Origin: Nocardioides terrigena
GTDB taxonomy: Bacteria > Actinomycetota > Actinomycetes > Propionibacteriales > Nocardioidaceae
Direction: 5' to 3'
NCBI RefSeq assembly: GCF_003047265.1
Contig: NZ_PZYY01000004.1
Span: 1-64,000, forward strand
Length of the DNA: 64,000 nucleotides
In this document: piece after piece, positions 40,348 to 49,697 of the stretch
Position numbering within the stretch: position 1 is the first letter of the stretch
Layout of the letters: every line of letters starts with the position of its first letter
Program-made: the position numbers and the translations under genes
Notes under the pieces: generated by a model
The model's input: the letters and a program-made list of their open reading frames with translations, nothing else
The model's database searches: none
Told to the model about the DNA's origin: nothing

Positions 40348-43023
40348 TCAGTCGAGGCGGGTGACCAGCGGCAGCCGGGAGCGCGCGGTGAGCCCCACGA
40401 CGGCGGCGGTGACGAGCGGCAGCGCGACCACCAGCCCGAGGACGAGCAGCCAGGGCACGTCGAGGTACGGCCCAGTGGCCTCACCGGACGAGCCGAGCTG
40501 GTCGGCCGGGATGTAGGTCAACGGCCAGGTGATCGCTATCCCCGGGATGAAACCCACGACCGCGCCGAGCAGCGCGCCCACGAAGCCGACGACCAGGGCG
40601 TACGACGCTGCGATCCCCCGCCGCGTCCGGGGCGCGGCCCCCACCGCCGCCAGGGTGGCCAGGTCGGGCCGGGCGTCGGACAGCGCCAGGAACGTCGCGG
40701 TCAGGGTGCCCCCGAGCATCAGCACCCCACCCAGCGCAGCCAGGACCAGCTGGACCACCACGACCTCGTCGGGCGCCTGGTAGCCGCGCTCGACGTAGAG
40801 CGATGCGTCCGCGGTGATTCCGCCGAGCGCCTCGTCGAGGTCGGTCTGGGCGTCCTCGTCCAGCCCGGGGTCCGGCAGGTAGATGCCGGCGGTCCCGACG
40901 GGATGGTCGAGCTCGGCGGCCAGGTCAGTCGGCACGAGGGCCTGGACGACCGGAGTGTCGCCACCGACGTCGACGTAGGTCGCCGGCCACGCGAGCCGGC
41001 GGACCGTGCTCCCGCCGTCACCTGTCTCGTCGTACGAGTCCAGCCGGACGCGCACGGTGTCCGCGTCCGCGGGCCGCTGCGCGAAGACGACGGCCGACCC
41101 CGCAGCGAGAGCCGACTCCGCGGCGTCCAGTGCTTCCCCCTCCAGGCCGGCGACGCCGGGCACGGTGTCGGCGACGACCAGGCTGCCGTCGAGGCGGCCG
41201 CCCCAGTACTCCAGGAGGGGGGTCCGGTCGCCGGGCTCGCGGAAGTCCACGCTGAGGTACGACCCGTCGCTGGCCTGCTGCTGCACCCCCCGGACCACCT
41301 CGACGTCGTCCACCCGCGCCCGCACGGCCGCCCCCACCTCGTCCCAGGTCGCGGCGGACACGGGCTCGGGCGACCCGTTCATCGGTGCGCTCGGGAAGAC
41401 GTTGACCATCGCCGCGCCGAGGGGCAGCGACGGGGAGTACGACGCCTCGCTCTGCGCCTCGTCGGAGCTCACGGCGATCCCCAGGGTCACGACCCCGGCG
41501 ACGGTCGCGGCCACGGCGGCGACCGCCGGGACGGTCCGGGTGCGGTGCCGGGCGGCGTCGCGGGCGGCGTACCGCAGCGCGAGCGGGAGCCGGCGGGCGA
41601 GCCGCGCGACCAGCGCGACCACGACCGGCACCACGAGGATCATCCCGAGCACCGACACGATCGCGGCGATCGCGATGAACCAGTGGCCGCTTGTGGAGGC
41701 GCTGACGCCGTACGCCGACAGGGCGACGCCGGCGACCAGGAGCAGCACGCCGAGCACCGGCGTCCGGGCGGACGGCGGCCGGTCGCCACGACGGCCGGCC
41801 AGCACCGCGACGACGTCCTGCCGCGACGCGATGTGCGCCGGCACCACGGCGGCCAGCAGCGCCGACAACAACCCGAACGCCGCGACCACCGCGACGATCC
41901 GCCAGTCGACGTCGAGCGGGCCGAACCACTCCCCCGACCAGCGCTGAGCGAGGGGCAGCAGGGCCCACCCGACCACCACGCCGAGCACGGCGCCCGCGAG
42001 GGCGGCCAGCGAGCCCAGCACGATCCCGGACGCGAGCACCACCCTCCGGGCCTGCCGCGGCGTGCCGCCGGTGGCGGCCATCAGGGCCAGGGAGCGGGCC
42101 TGGCGCCGGGCACTGACGGCGAACGCCGGTCCGGCCAGCAGCACCACCTCGAGCAGTGCCATGGTGACGACCAGGGCGATGATCGCGAGTGCGTCGCCGT
42201 AGCCGGTGTCGTAGCCCATCTGCTCGGCCATCTCGTGCACGGGCGGCGGGTCGGCCAGGACCGCCCGCGAGGTCACGAGCAGGCCGGACCGGTTCAACGC
42301 GAGCACGTCTGACCACATCACCGCGTCGCCACCGACGAGCCAGTCGACGTCGGGGGTGTAGTCGGCGAAGGCGGGCCCGAGGGCATCCGGCAGCACGTCC
42401 ACCGTGGCGGTGTCGCGGATCGTCGCGTGGACCCCGGATCCGACCACCTCGAGCTCACGGTCCCCGACCGTCACGGTGTCGCCCAGCGCGACCCCACGCT
42501 CGACGAGCACGTCGTTGACCACGGCCTCGTCGGCCGCCGCCGCGGCCCGTCCGGCGGTGATCGTGAAGAGCCCGGCGGCGAGCGGGTCCCGCAGGTCGAC
42601 CTCCCGGGCGTTGACGCTCACCCTCCGCTCCCCCAGCGGGATCTCCGTCCAGCCCTCGCGCAGCGTGATGGCCCGGACGTCGCCGAGGACAGCGGTGACG
42701 GCGTCGTACGACGGCACCGGGCCGGCGCTCTCGCCCTCGGTGCCCCACCCGCCGGCGCCGTAGTCCTCGGGGTCGGGCGACTGGAAGACCGCACCGCCGA
42801 CCGGGCGGACCCTCGCCTCGGCGGCACCCATCCGCCGGTCAGCGCCCTCGATGCCACTGACGTCTGCGGTGGCCTGCACGACCGCGGCCGCGCTCACGGC
42901 GAGCACCGGCAATGCGATCATCAGCAGCACCAGCAGGCTGCGACCGCGGGCCCGGAGCGCGTCGCGCCGGGCCAGCTTCAGCGCCGGCCGCCAGCCGGCG
43001 AGCCAGCCCCCCGACCGGCTCAC
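40348..43023 (-). CDS. FtsX-like ABC transporter permease (MacB type)
   Basis: An 891-aa permease with the layout TM - large extracellular domain - TM bundle, repeated twice. A first helix follows the basic N-terminus (SLLVLLMIALPVLAVSAAAVV), three helices lie around 270-380, more around 420-520, and the last FtsX block is at about 750-880. FtsX-type permeases work mechanically to export peptides, lipids or drugs, or to signal. The GTG at 43023 overlaps the ATPase stop as GTGA. With the ATPase and PadR regulator it forms a three-gene operon. Confidence 0.88.
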   Translation of the reverse strand: MSRSGGWLAGWRPALKLARRDALRARGRSLLVLLMIALPVLAVSAAAVVQATADVSGIEGADRRMGAAEARVRPVGGAVFQSPDPEDYGAGGWGTEGESAGPVPSYDAVTAVLGDVRAITLREGWTEIPLGERRVSVNAREVDLRDPLAAGLFTITAGRAAAAADEAVVNDVLVERGVALGDTVTVGDRELEVVGSGVHATIRDTATVDVLPDALGPAFADYTPDVDWLVGGDAVMWSDVLALNRSGLLVTSRAVLADPPPVHEMAEQMGYDTGYGDALAIIALVVTMALLEVVLLAGPAFAVSARRQARSLALMAATGGTPRQARRVVLASGIVLGSLAALAGAVLGVVVGWALLPLAQRWSGEWFGPLDVDWRIVAVVAAFGLLSALLAAVVPAHIASRQDVVAVLAGRRGDRPPSARTPVLGVLLLVAGVALSAYGVSASTSGHWFIAIAAIVSVLGMILVVPVVVALVARLARRLPLALRYAARDAARHRTRTVPAVAAVAATVAGVVTLGIAVSSDEAQSEASYSPSLPLGAAMVNVFPSAPMNGSPEPVSAATWDEVGAAVRARVDDVEVVRGVQQQASDGSYLSVDFREPGDRTPLLEYWGGRLDGSLVVADTVPGVAGLEGEALDAAESALAAGSAVVFAQRPADADTVRVRLDSYDETGDGGSTVRRLAWPATYVDVGGDTPVVQALVPTDLAAELDHPVGTAGIYLPDPGLDEDAQTDLDEALGGITADASLYVERGYQAPDEVVVVQLVLAALGGVLMLGGTLTATFLALSDARPDLATLAAVGAAPRTRRGIAASYALVVGFVGALLGAVVGFIPGIAITWPLTYIPADQLGSSGEATGPYLDVPWLLVLGLVVALPLVTAAVVGLTARSRLPLVTRLD

Positions 43024-43745
43024 CGGGCGACTTCCGGCGCGAGCAGGTCGTCGACCGGGTCGGCGCCCGACTCGTCGACCACGACGCCGTCGCGCAGGAA
43101 GACCACCCGGTCAGCCCACGCCGCGTGCCGGGCCTCGTGGGTGACCAGCACCCCCGCGGCACCGGCGTCGCAGCGCGCCCGCAGCAGCCGCAGGATCTCC
43201 TCGCCGGTGTCGGTGTCGAGGGCGCCGGTCGGCTCGTCGGCGAGGATCAGCCGCCGCTCGCCCACGACGGCGCGCGCGATGGCGACCCGCTGCTGCTGGC
43301 CGCCGGACATGGTGTCGGGGAAGCGGTCCGCGAGGTCGACGATGCCGACCTCCTCGAGGGCAGCCATCGCGAGCCGCCGGGCGGCGCGGGACTTCTCGCC
43401 GTCGAGCTCGCGGGGCAGCGCGACGTTCTCGACCGCGGTGAGCGCCGGGATCAGGTTGAAGGCCTGGAAGACGTAGCCCACCGACGTACGCCGCATCCGG
43501 GCCCGACCCGCGTTGCCGAGGGCGCCGACGTCCTCGCCCTCGATCCGCACGGTGCCGCGGGTCGGCTGGTCCAGACCTCCGGCGAGGGTGAGCAGGGTGG
43601 ACTTGCCCGAGCCGGACGGGCCCATCACGGCCACCAGCTCGCCGGCGTGGGCGCGGAAGGAGACACAGCGCAAGGCGTGCACCTCGGTGTCGCCCTCGCC
43701 GTGGATGCGGGTCACGCCGTCGAGGTGCAGCACGGGCGCGCTCAT
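43020..43745 (-). CDS. ABC transporter ATP-binding protein (LolD/MacB type)
   Basis: A 241-aa ATPase with Walker A GPSGSGKSTLL, Q-loop FQAFNLIPALTAVENV, signature MSGGQQQRVAIARA and Walker B LILADEPTGALD. The YVFQAFNLIP and DEPTGALD spellings are typical of the LolD/MacB subfamily that pairs with FtsX-like permeases, as it does here. Overlaps at both ends (ATGA, GTGA) couple it to the PadR gene and to the permease. Confidence 0.93.
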   Translation of the reverse strand: MSAPVLHLDGVTRIHGEGDTEVHALRCVSFRAHAGELVAVMGPSGSGKSTLLTLAGGLDQPTRGTVRIEGEDVGALGNAGRARMRRTSVGYVFQAFNLIPALTAVENVALPRELDGEKSRAARRLAMAALEEVGIVDLADRFPDTMSGGQQQRVAIARAVVGERRLILADEPTGALDTDTGEEILRLLRARCDAGAAGVLVTHEARHAAWADRVVFLRDGVVVDESGADPVDDLLAPEVAR

Positions 43746-44386
43746 CGGGCGCTCCCCGGAGTGGTGGTCGGGGTCGTCGTCGATCCGGCGGCGACGTCGG
43801 GCGCCGCCGTCCCGCGTCGTACGCCGCTCCCGTCGACCGCGGCGCGCCGCAGCCGGGCCTCGCAGTGGTCGAGCCACCGGATCTCCGCCTCGGCGTCGAA
43901 GACGAGCGCGTCGAGGACCAGGCTCCAGGCGAGGTCCTCGGGCTGGTCGGGCTGGGCGGCCCGGCCCGAGCGCTTGAGCCGGGTGTAGTCCTGGAGGGCG
44001 GCCATGGTGGCGCTGCGCTGGCGCTGGATGAGGGTGCCGACGTCGACGCCGCTGACCGTCACGGCGAGCGCGAGCTTGATGGCCAGCTCGTCGCGTGGGG
44101 GCTGGGTGCGAGGCACCGGGGTGGTGAACCACTCCGACACCTCGACCCGTCCCGCCTGGGTGACGCGGTAGATCACGTGTCCGCCCTCGTCGGCAGCGTG
44201 GTCGGCCCCCTCGCCGTCCACCTGCTCGACGAGGCCGTCGCGCTCGAGCCGGGAGAGGGTCGTGTAGACCTGCCCGACGTTGAGCGGCCAGGTCGAGCCG
44301 GTCCGTTGCTCGAACTCGGCGCGCAGCTGGTAGCCGTACATCGGCCCGTCCTCCAGCAGGGCCAGCATCGCCTGCCTGATCGACAT
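43742..44386 (-). CDS. PadR-family transcriptional regulator
   Basis: A 214-aa PadR regulator. The winged helix covers about residues 1-85 (MLALLEDGPMYGYQLRAEFE, then NVGQVYTTLSRLERDGLVE). The C-terminal dimerisation helices include RDELAIKLALAV. PadR repressors often control drug or stress exporters beside them, and here the FtsX-type ABC genes follow with ATGA overlap. An operator-like palindrome lies 50 bp upstream. Confidence 0.92.
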   Translation of the reverse strand: MSIRQAMLALLEDGPMYGYQLRAEFEQRTGSTWPLNVGQVYTTLSRLERDGLVEQVDGEGADHAADEGGHVIYRVTQAGRVEVSEWFTTPVPRTQPPRDELAIKLALAVTVSGVDVGTLIQRQRSATMAALQDYTRLKRSGRAAQPDQPEDLAWSLVLDALVFDAEAEIRWLDHCEARLRRAAVDGSGVRRGTAAPDVAAGSTTTPTTTPGSAR

Positions 44387-44434
44387 CGCGTCTCCTCGCG
44401 GTGCGCCACCGGCCCCCATGACCGATGGATACTG

Positions 44435-44446
44435 GGTATGTATACC
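44435..44446. promoter_or_regulatory. Operator-like palindrome upstream of the PadR gene
   Basis: GGTATGTATACC is an inverted repeat (GGTAT / ATACC, two-base centre). It is flanked by the related ATAC at 44429-44432 and GTAT at 44449-44452. The AT-rich patch stands out in this GC-rich sequence and probably overlaps the promoter of the minus-strand operon. Confidence 0.5.
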
Positions 44447-44591
44447 ACGTATGCACGGCTCGTCGATCGGTACGGACCGGTGTTTCGACTCGGGGTCGAT
44501 GGGCAGGACACGGGGGCGACTCCTCCCTAGGGTGTCGCCCAACCGACCCGCGGCGACCGACCGCGGGCCCAGACCAGCAGGGGGAAGAACC

Positions 44592-45221
44592 ATGTCCAAC
44601 TACGGCAACCCGCCGTCCGACCCGTACGGCCAGGGCGCGTCCGGCCAGGGCCAGGACCCCTACGGCCAGCAGCCGCAGCAGACGTACGGCCAGGACCCCT
44701 ACGGCCAGCAGCAGGGCTACGGCCAGCCCGCGTACGGCGCCCCGGCGGCGTACGCGTCGTGGTTCCAGCGCGTCGGCGCCTTCCTCATCGACCAGCTCAT
44801 CGGCCTGGTGGCGCTGGTCCCCTACTACATCGGCCTCGTGATGACGCTCGGCTCGGTGGAGACGACCACCGATCCCACCACCGGCGTCGTCACCACCACG
44901 GGCGACGGCGCCAGCGGCCTCGCGCTGCTGCTGATGTTCCTCGGCGGCGCGCTCTCCATCGCCTACTACGTGTGGAACTACTGCATCAAGCAGGGCCGCA
45001 CCGGTTACACCATCGGCAAGGGCATCCTGGGGATCAAGCTGATCAAGATGGACACCGGCCAGCCGATGGGCGCCGGCCTGTCCTTCGTGCGCCAGCTCGC
45101 GCACATCGTCGACGCGATCCCCTGCTACCTCGGCTACCTGTGGCCGCTGTGGGACTCCAAGCGCCAGACCTTCGCCGACAAGATCATGAGCACCGTCGTC
45201 ATCGAGCAGCCCAAGGGGTGA
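44592..45221 (+). CDS. RDD-family membrane protein with Tyr/Gly/Gln-rich N-terminus
   Basis: A 209-aa protein. Residues 1-55 are a low-complexity tail of DPYGQ and YGQP repeats. The RDD domain follows: YASWFQRVGAFLIDQLIGLV gives the Arg and Asp, two or three membrane helices come next, then GYTIGKGILGIKLIKMD. RDD proteins are poorly understood and some act as sodium/proton carriers. The start ATG follows AGGGGGAAG. It stands alone, divergent from the PadR operon. Confidence 0.88.
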   Translation: MSNYGNPPSDPYGQGASGQGQDPYGQQPQQTYGQDPYGQQQGYGQPAYGAPAAYASWFQRVGAFLIDQLIGLVALVPYYIGLVMTLGSVETTTDPTTGVVTTTGDGASGLALLLMFLGGALSIAYYVWNYCIKQGRTGYTIGKGILGIKLIKMDTGQPMGAGLSFVRQLAHIVDAIPCYLGYLWPLWDSKRQTFADKIMSTVVIEQPKG

Positions 45222-45294
45222 GCCGCTCCCCGCGGTCGTCACTAGGCTGAAGCCCGACGGCCGCGGGGCGGTCACCACCCGAGGGAGACCACGC

Positions 45295-45849
45295 ATGCGC
45301 GTCCACACGCGGCCCGGACGCCTGTCCGCGATCGTCCTGATCGCCGCGACGACCCTGCCCGGCCTCGCCGCCTGCGCGGGCGAGGCCGAGGCCGAGGTGG
45401 TCTCCGCACCGGCGGTGCGCGAGGCACTCGTCGACCTGTACGCCGGGGGCCGCGCCGCCGGCGACGACCCCCGGGACGCCGAGTGCTTCGCCGACGACCT
45501 CCTCGAGCGGGTCACCCCCGAGGAGCTGCGCGACGGCGGGGTGCTCGACGAGACCTTCGCGCCGCGGGCCGAGAAGACCGCCCTGGACCGTCCGGTCGCC
45601 GAGGCGTGGACCGAGGCGCAGATGGCGTGCTCCGACTTCGTCGAGCAGTCGACCCAGGCACAGGAGGTCCTGACCAAGGGCCGCCTCGACGCCGGGGCCT
45701 ACGAGACATGCCTGGACGGTCGACTCGACGAGAAGACCATCCGCGAGGCCACGACCGCCACCCTGATGGCCCGGCTCGACGACCCGGCCGTCGGCGAGCT
45801 CAGCGTCGCCCAGTCCGAGTGCTCCGTGCTGTCGGTCGCGCGCCGCTGA
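45295..45849 (+). CDS. Hypothetical lipoprotein
   Basis: A 184-aa predicted lipoprotein. The signal peptide ends in GLAAC (Cys at about residue 27). The mature part is acidic and helical, with four further Cys (for example DAECFADDLLERV, QMACSDFVEQ and YETCLDGRLDEK) that could pair. No known family recognised. AGGGAG precedes the ATG. It converges on the ABC permease gene with a 16-bp gap. Confidence 0.75.
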   Translation: MRVHTRPGRLSAIVLIAATTLPGLAACAGEAEAEVVSAPAVREALVDLYAGGRAAGDDPRDAECFADDLLERVTPEELRDGGVLDETFAPRAEKTALDRPVAEAWTEAQMACSDFVEQSTQAQEVLTKGRLDAGAYETCLDGRLDEKTIREATTATLMARLDDPAVGELSVAQSECSVLSVARR

Positions 45850-45865
45850 CCCTGCCCGGCACCGC

Positions 45866-47386
45866 TCAGGCGGCGACGGCCACCACCACGCGGGCCCGCT
45901 GCGGCGCGTCCAGCCAGCGTCGCCGCGCGCGTCGCAGCCGGACCGCCGACCACACGAGGAACGGCACCGCCAGGGCCGGCACCAGCCACCAGGCCGGGGC
46001 CTGGGCCGCGGAGGAGAAGAGCATCGCGGTGAGCGTCGTGCTCACCGCCAGGCGGGCCGAGTAGCCGACCATCACGATCGGCGGCGCGGGGGTCGCCCGA
46101 GCCGAGGCCAGCTGCACCGGGAACGGGCGGCGGCCCGACCACGACATCGACACCGCCACCACCTGGAGCAGGACCACGACCAGGGTGGCCACCAGGGCCG
46201 TCACCTCGGTGGCGCTCGGCACCCCGGCCCGCAGGGCGGCCAGCGCGACGGTCACCAGCGCAGCGGCCCCGAGCCACTCGGCGAGGGTGAGCGCCCGCGC
46301 CGCGAAGACGGTCTCCGGACCGACCGGCAGGCTCTCGCGCCACAGCGCGCCGCGCCCGTCGAGGCACCAGGCGTTGACGCCGAAGAGCAACGCGCCGCCG
46401 CTGATGACGAGGGCCGGCAGGACCAGCACCTGCGTCCAGTCCATGCCGCCGCCCAGCGCGACGAGGCCGGGGCCGACCGCGAGTACCACGAGCCCCCGGC
46501 GCATCGGCACCGCGCGCCACACCGACGCCCGGTCGATGCGACGCAGCACCGCGAGGTCGCTGGCGGGCAGCGGACGGGCCGGGTGGCTCCCCGACTCCAC
46601 CTTGAGCTCCTCGCGAGGCGTACGCCGCAGCGCGACGCCGGCGGGCAACGCACCGACCACGACCGCGACCGCGGTCAGGGCGACCAGCACCAGCACGACG
46701 GGCAGCGCACCGTCCCGGGCGGTGACCGTGTCGGCGAGGACCCGGGTGGGCGAGGCGTCCAGCAGCGGGAGCAGCCGGTCGGTCGCCTGCAGGCCGACAC
46801 CGATCGTGACCAGGACGACCGCGAGGCCGCGCACGACGGCGACGCCGTGGGGCGTGCGGCGGACGGTCTCGACGACCCAGCCGAGCACCTGGGCGAGGGC
46901 GGTGGCGCACACGATCCACGCGGCGACGACCACCTGGCCGCCCACCCAGCCGTCGGGGCCGGTGACCCGCGCGGTGATGCCGAGCAGCAGCCAGGCCTGG
47001 AGGAGCCACGCGAAGTTGAGGGGGGCCAGGGCGAGCGCCCCGAGGTGCTCGGTGCGGTGGCTGATCGGGTGGATGGCGGCCTGCTCGCGCGGGATCAGCT
47101 CGCGCCCGCCGCCCGAGGCCATCGACGACGCGACCGCCAGGGCCAGGAAGCCGGCCAGCATCGCGCCGAGGTGGTCGTCCAGGAAGGTGGCCCGGCCGGA
47201 CCCGTCGACGAGCAGCGGTCCCACGGCCGCGACGAGGGTGACCCCGAGCAGGACCAGGAGGGCGACGCCCGCGGCGCGCGGGCGGCGTACGGTCGCGGCG
47301 CGGAAGCGCAGCAGGTGCCGCAGGTCGGCGACGGCGTCCACCCAGCCGGTGGGACCCGGCTCAGTCGAGGAGCGCGCGGTAGGCAT
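45866..47386 (-). CDS. ABC transporter permease (ABC-2-like), substrate unknown
   Basis: A 506-aa polytopic protein with roughly ten hydrophobic segments, the first at about 42-62 (AAGVALLVLLGVTLVAAVGPLL) and the last near 455-480. It has no recognisable catalytic motif. It follows an ABC ATPase gene on the same strand with a 26-bp overlap, which identifies it as the membrane part of an ABC exporter. A GTG at 47341 is an alternative start that would remove the overlap. Confidence 0.78.
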   Translation of the reverse strand: MPTARSSTEPGPTGWVDAVADLRHLLRFRAATVRRPRAAGVALLVLLGVTLVAAVGPLLVDGSGRATFLDDHLGAMLAGFLALAVASSMASGGGRELIPREQAAIHPISHRTEHLGALALAPLNFAWLLQAWLLLGITARVTGPDGWVGGQVVVAAWIVCATALAQVLGWVVETVRRTPHGVAVVRGLAVVLVTIGVGLQATDRLLPLLDASPTRVLADTVTARDGALPVVLVLVALTAVAVVVGALPAGVALRRTPREELKVESGSHPARPLPASDLAVLRRIDRASVWRAVPMRRGLVVLAVGPGLVALGGGMDWTQVLVLPALVISGGALLFGVNAWCLDGRGALWRESLPVGPETVFAARALTLAEWLGAAALVTVALAALRAGVPSATEVTALVATLVVVLLQVVAVSMSWSGRRPFPVQLASARATPAPPIVMVGYSARLAVSTTLTAMLFSSAAQAPAWWLVPALAVPFLVWSAVRLRRARRRWLDAPQRARVVVAVAA

Positions 47387-48068
47387 CGGCGCCCGCCTCC
47401 CCGCTCAGCTCGTCGGCGTCCATCGCGGCGACCTGGGCGCCACCGCGCAGGACCACCGCGGTGCTGCAGGCCTGCATGGCGAGGTCGCGGAGGTGGGTGG
47501 AGACGAGCACGCAGGCGCCGCGGGCCCGGGCGTCCTCGATGACGGCGAGGGTGGCCTCGACGCCGAGCGGGTCGACGCCGTCGAAGGGCTCGTCGAGCAG
47601 CAGGACGTCGGGCTCGTGCAGGGCGGCGAGGACGACGGACAGCCGGCGCCCCATGCCGTGGCTGAAGCCGCTGGTGACGCGGTGCGCGACGTCGCCGAGC
47701 TCGAAGCGCTCCAGCAGGTCGCGGGCCCGGGCCTCCCAGTCGTCGAGGCGGCGCAGGCGGGCGGCGAGCTGGAGGTGCTCCCACGGGGTGGCGCGCGGGA
47801 CCAGCCCGCCGACGTCGGGGCAGTAGCCGACCAGCCGCTTGACCGCGACCGGGTCGAGGGCCACGTCGACGCCGTCGACGAGGACCGTCCCCGCGGTGGG
47901 CGGGACGACCCCGGCGAGCACCCGCATGGTGGTCGACTTGCCCGCGCCGTTGCGCCCGAGCAGCGCGGTGGCGTGACCGGCGTCGGCCTGGAGGTCGATG
48001 CCGGCGACGGCCTCCACCTCGCCGAAGCGCACGTGCAGGCCGCGGACGTCGATGACGGGGGCGTTCAC
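47361..48068 (-). CDS. ABC transporter ATP-binding protein (CcmA/ABC-2 type)
   Basis: A 235-aa ATPase with Walker A LLGRNGAGKSTTMRVLAG, Walker B VLLLDEPFDGVD and switch His in VLVSTHLRD. The signature is SHGMGRRLSVVLAAL, degenerate compared with LSGGQ but common in ABC-2 type exporters. GTG start at 48068. The only partner nearby is the overlapping permease downstream. The substrate is not readable. Confidence 0.9.
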   Translation of the reverse strand: MNAPVIDVRGLHVRFGEVEAVAGIDLQADAGHATALLGRNGAGKSTTMRVLAGVVPPTAGTVLVDGVDVALDPVAVKRLVGYCPDVGGLVPRATPWEHLQLAARLRRLDDWEARARDLLERFELGDVAHRVTSGFSHGMGRRLSVVLAALHEPDVLLLDEPFDGVDPLGVEATLAVIEDARARGACVLVSTHLRDLAMQACSTAVVLRGGAQVAAMDADELSGEAGADAYRALLD

Positions 48069-48236
48069 CCGCTCATGGTCCCCGACAGCGGTCCACCTGA
48101 CCGGCGAATGCGCGGAACTGGCCCGGACGGGGCAGTGGCATCGGGCCACGCGAGGCGCACCATCGAAGAAGTCGGCCTGCCGACGGAACCCGGGTCCGCC
48201 GTCGGGAGTCGTCGTGGTCATCCCCAGGAGGCGCTC

Positions 48237-48770
48237 ATGGATGAGGATTCCATCAGCTTCGGCAGGGTGTCCGACCGCCACGACGGGCCCACCCTCCGCG
48301 ACGTGTTCGACGCGAGCTACCGCAGGCTCGTGGTGCAGCTCTACGGCGTGACCGGCAGCTTCGAGGAGGCCGAGGACCTGGTCCAGGAGGCGTTCGTCCG
48401 GGCAGCGGGGAAGCGGGGACGCTTCAGCGCGGTGGACAACCCCGAGGCCTGGCTGCGCACGACCGCGATCAACGCCCACCGCAGCCGGTGGCGCAAGGCC
48501 CGCAACGGCCGCCGGGCCCGGGAGCTGGTGCCCCCGCCCCGGGAACCGGACGGCCTGGAGCAGCACGTCGAGATCATGACGGCCCTCCGGACGCTGCCCG
48601 AGGCGCAGCGCACCGTGATCGCCCTGCACTACCTGGCCGACCTCCCGGTCGAGGAGATCGCTGCGGCCCTCGGCGTCCCGACCGGGACCGTCAAGTCCCG
48701 GCTGAGCCGGGGACGCGACGCGCTGGCCGTCCGGCTCGACCACTCCCAGGAAGGTGTCGACCATGTCTGA
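48237..48770 (+). CDS. ECF-family RNA polymerase sigma factor
   Basis: A 177-aa sigma factor with region 2 (FDASYRRLVVQLYGVTGSFE, then AEDLVQEAFVRA) and region 4 (LHYLADLPVEEIAAALGVP, then TGTVKSRLSRGRDAL). A perfect AGGAGG ribosome site precedes the ATG. It overlaps the next gene by 8 nt, and that gene encodes a single-pass membrane protein suited to be its anti-sigma factor. It is the second ECF system of the window and clearly distinct from SigK. Confidence 0.9.
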   Translation: MDEDSISFGRVSDRHDGPTLRDVFDASYRRLVVQLYGVTGSFEEAEDLVQEAFVRAAGKRGRFSAVDNPEAWLRTTAINAHRSRWRKARNGRRARELVPPPREPDGLEQHVEIMTALRTLPEAQRTVIALHYLADLPVEEIAAALGVPTGTVKSRLSRGRDALAVRLDHSQEGVDHV

Positions 48771-49605
48771 GCGACTGCTGCTCGAGTCGTTCCGCGAGGA
48801 CGCGGAGCGCCTGACCAGGCTGCCGGCCTTCGAGCTGATCGAGGCGGCCGGACGGGCTCGACGCCGGCGCAGGCACACGATCGGCGGGGTGGTGGCCGCG
48901 TGCCTGCTCGCCACCACCGGGGTCGTGGTCACCACGACCGGCGACACCCCGGACCCGCGGCCCGCGGAGGACCCCGCCCCCCGCTCGCTGGCCACACCGT
49001 GGCCCGGTCCCACGATGACCACGATGAAGGAGGGCACCTACGAGTTCCGGCCCTCGATCGCCCCCGGCAGCCCGCCCGTGCTGGTCACCCTCCCGCCGGG
49101 GTGGAACGCCTGGGAGGGGCCGAACCGGTTCGAGGGCCTGGACCGGAGCGTCACCGACGACGCCGACGTCAACGAGGGTGTGATCGAGGAGCACCCGCGT
49201 TGGTACGCCGGCCTCCTGGTCCTGGACGTCCAGTGGGTCGCCCAGCGCGGCTGCAGCTTTGCCGACACCGCGGACGACGACGCTGCAGCACTCGCGCAGA
49301 CCCTCGTCCGGCTGCCCGGCTTCGGGGTCGACACGGGACCGACGAGTGCGACCGTCGACGGGCTTCCCGCACTGCACCTGCGGCTCCGGGGTCTCGGGAC
49401 CCTGCCGAGATGCACGGGTGGCGTCGTGCTCCACAGCTCACACGGCCCGATCGGGGGCGGAGAGGCCGACACCCTCTACGACGTGTGGGTGATCGACACG
49501 GGCGTGAGCCCGGTCCTGGTGTGGGCCGAGTGGAGCAGGTCGACACCCCAGCGGGACGTGGACGACCTCCTCGCGATGGTCGACAGCGTCGAGATCGGCG
49601 ACTGA
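48763..49605 (+). CDS. Single-pass membrane protein, putative anti-sigma factor of the upstream ECF
   Basis: A 280-aa protein. A short cytoplasmic part (about 1-38, ESFREDAERLTRLPAFELIE, then a basic RARRRRR stop) leads to one membrane helix (about 40-58) and an outer domain of about 220 residues with DVQWVAQRGCSFADT. No zinc anti-sigma motif (HxxxCxxC) is present. The role is inferred from overlap with the sigma gene and from topology. An AGGAAGG ribosome site lies within the end of the sigma gene. Confidence 0.65.
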   Translation: MSERLLLESFREDAERLTRLPAFELIEAAGRARRRRRHTIGGVVAACLLATTGVVVTTTGDTPDPRPAEDPAPRSLATPWPGPTMTTMKEGTYEFRPSIAPGSPPVLVTLPPGWNAWEGPNRFEGLDRSVTDDADVNEGVIEEHPRWYAGLLVLDVQWVAQRGCSFADTADDDAAALAQTLVRLPGFGVDTGPTSATVDGLPALHLRLRGLGTLPRCTGGVVLHSSHGPIGGGEADTLYDVWVIDTGVSPVLVWAEWSRSTPQRDVDDLLAMVDSVEIGD

Positions 49606-49697
49606 GGGGCAAACGGGGGCGACCTCCCCCTTCCCGCCCGGCGAGGGCAGGAAGGGGGAGGTCGGCTTGCCTGGGCGCGGCCACACCACCCGGTCGT

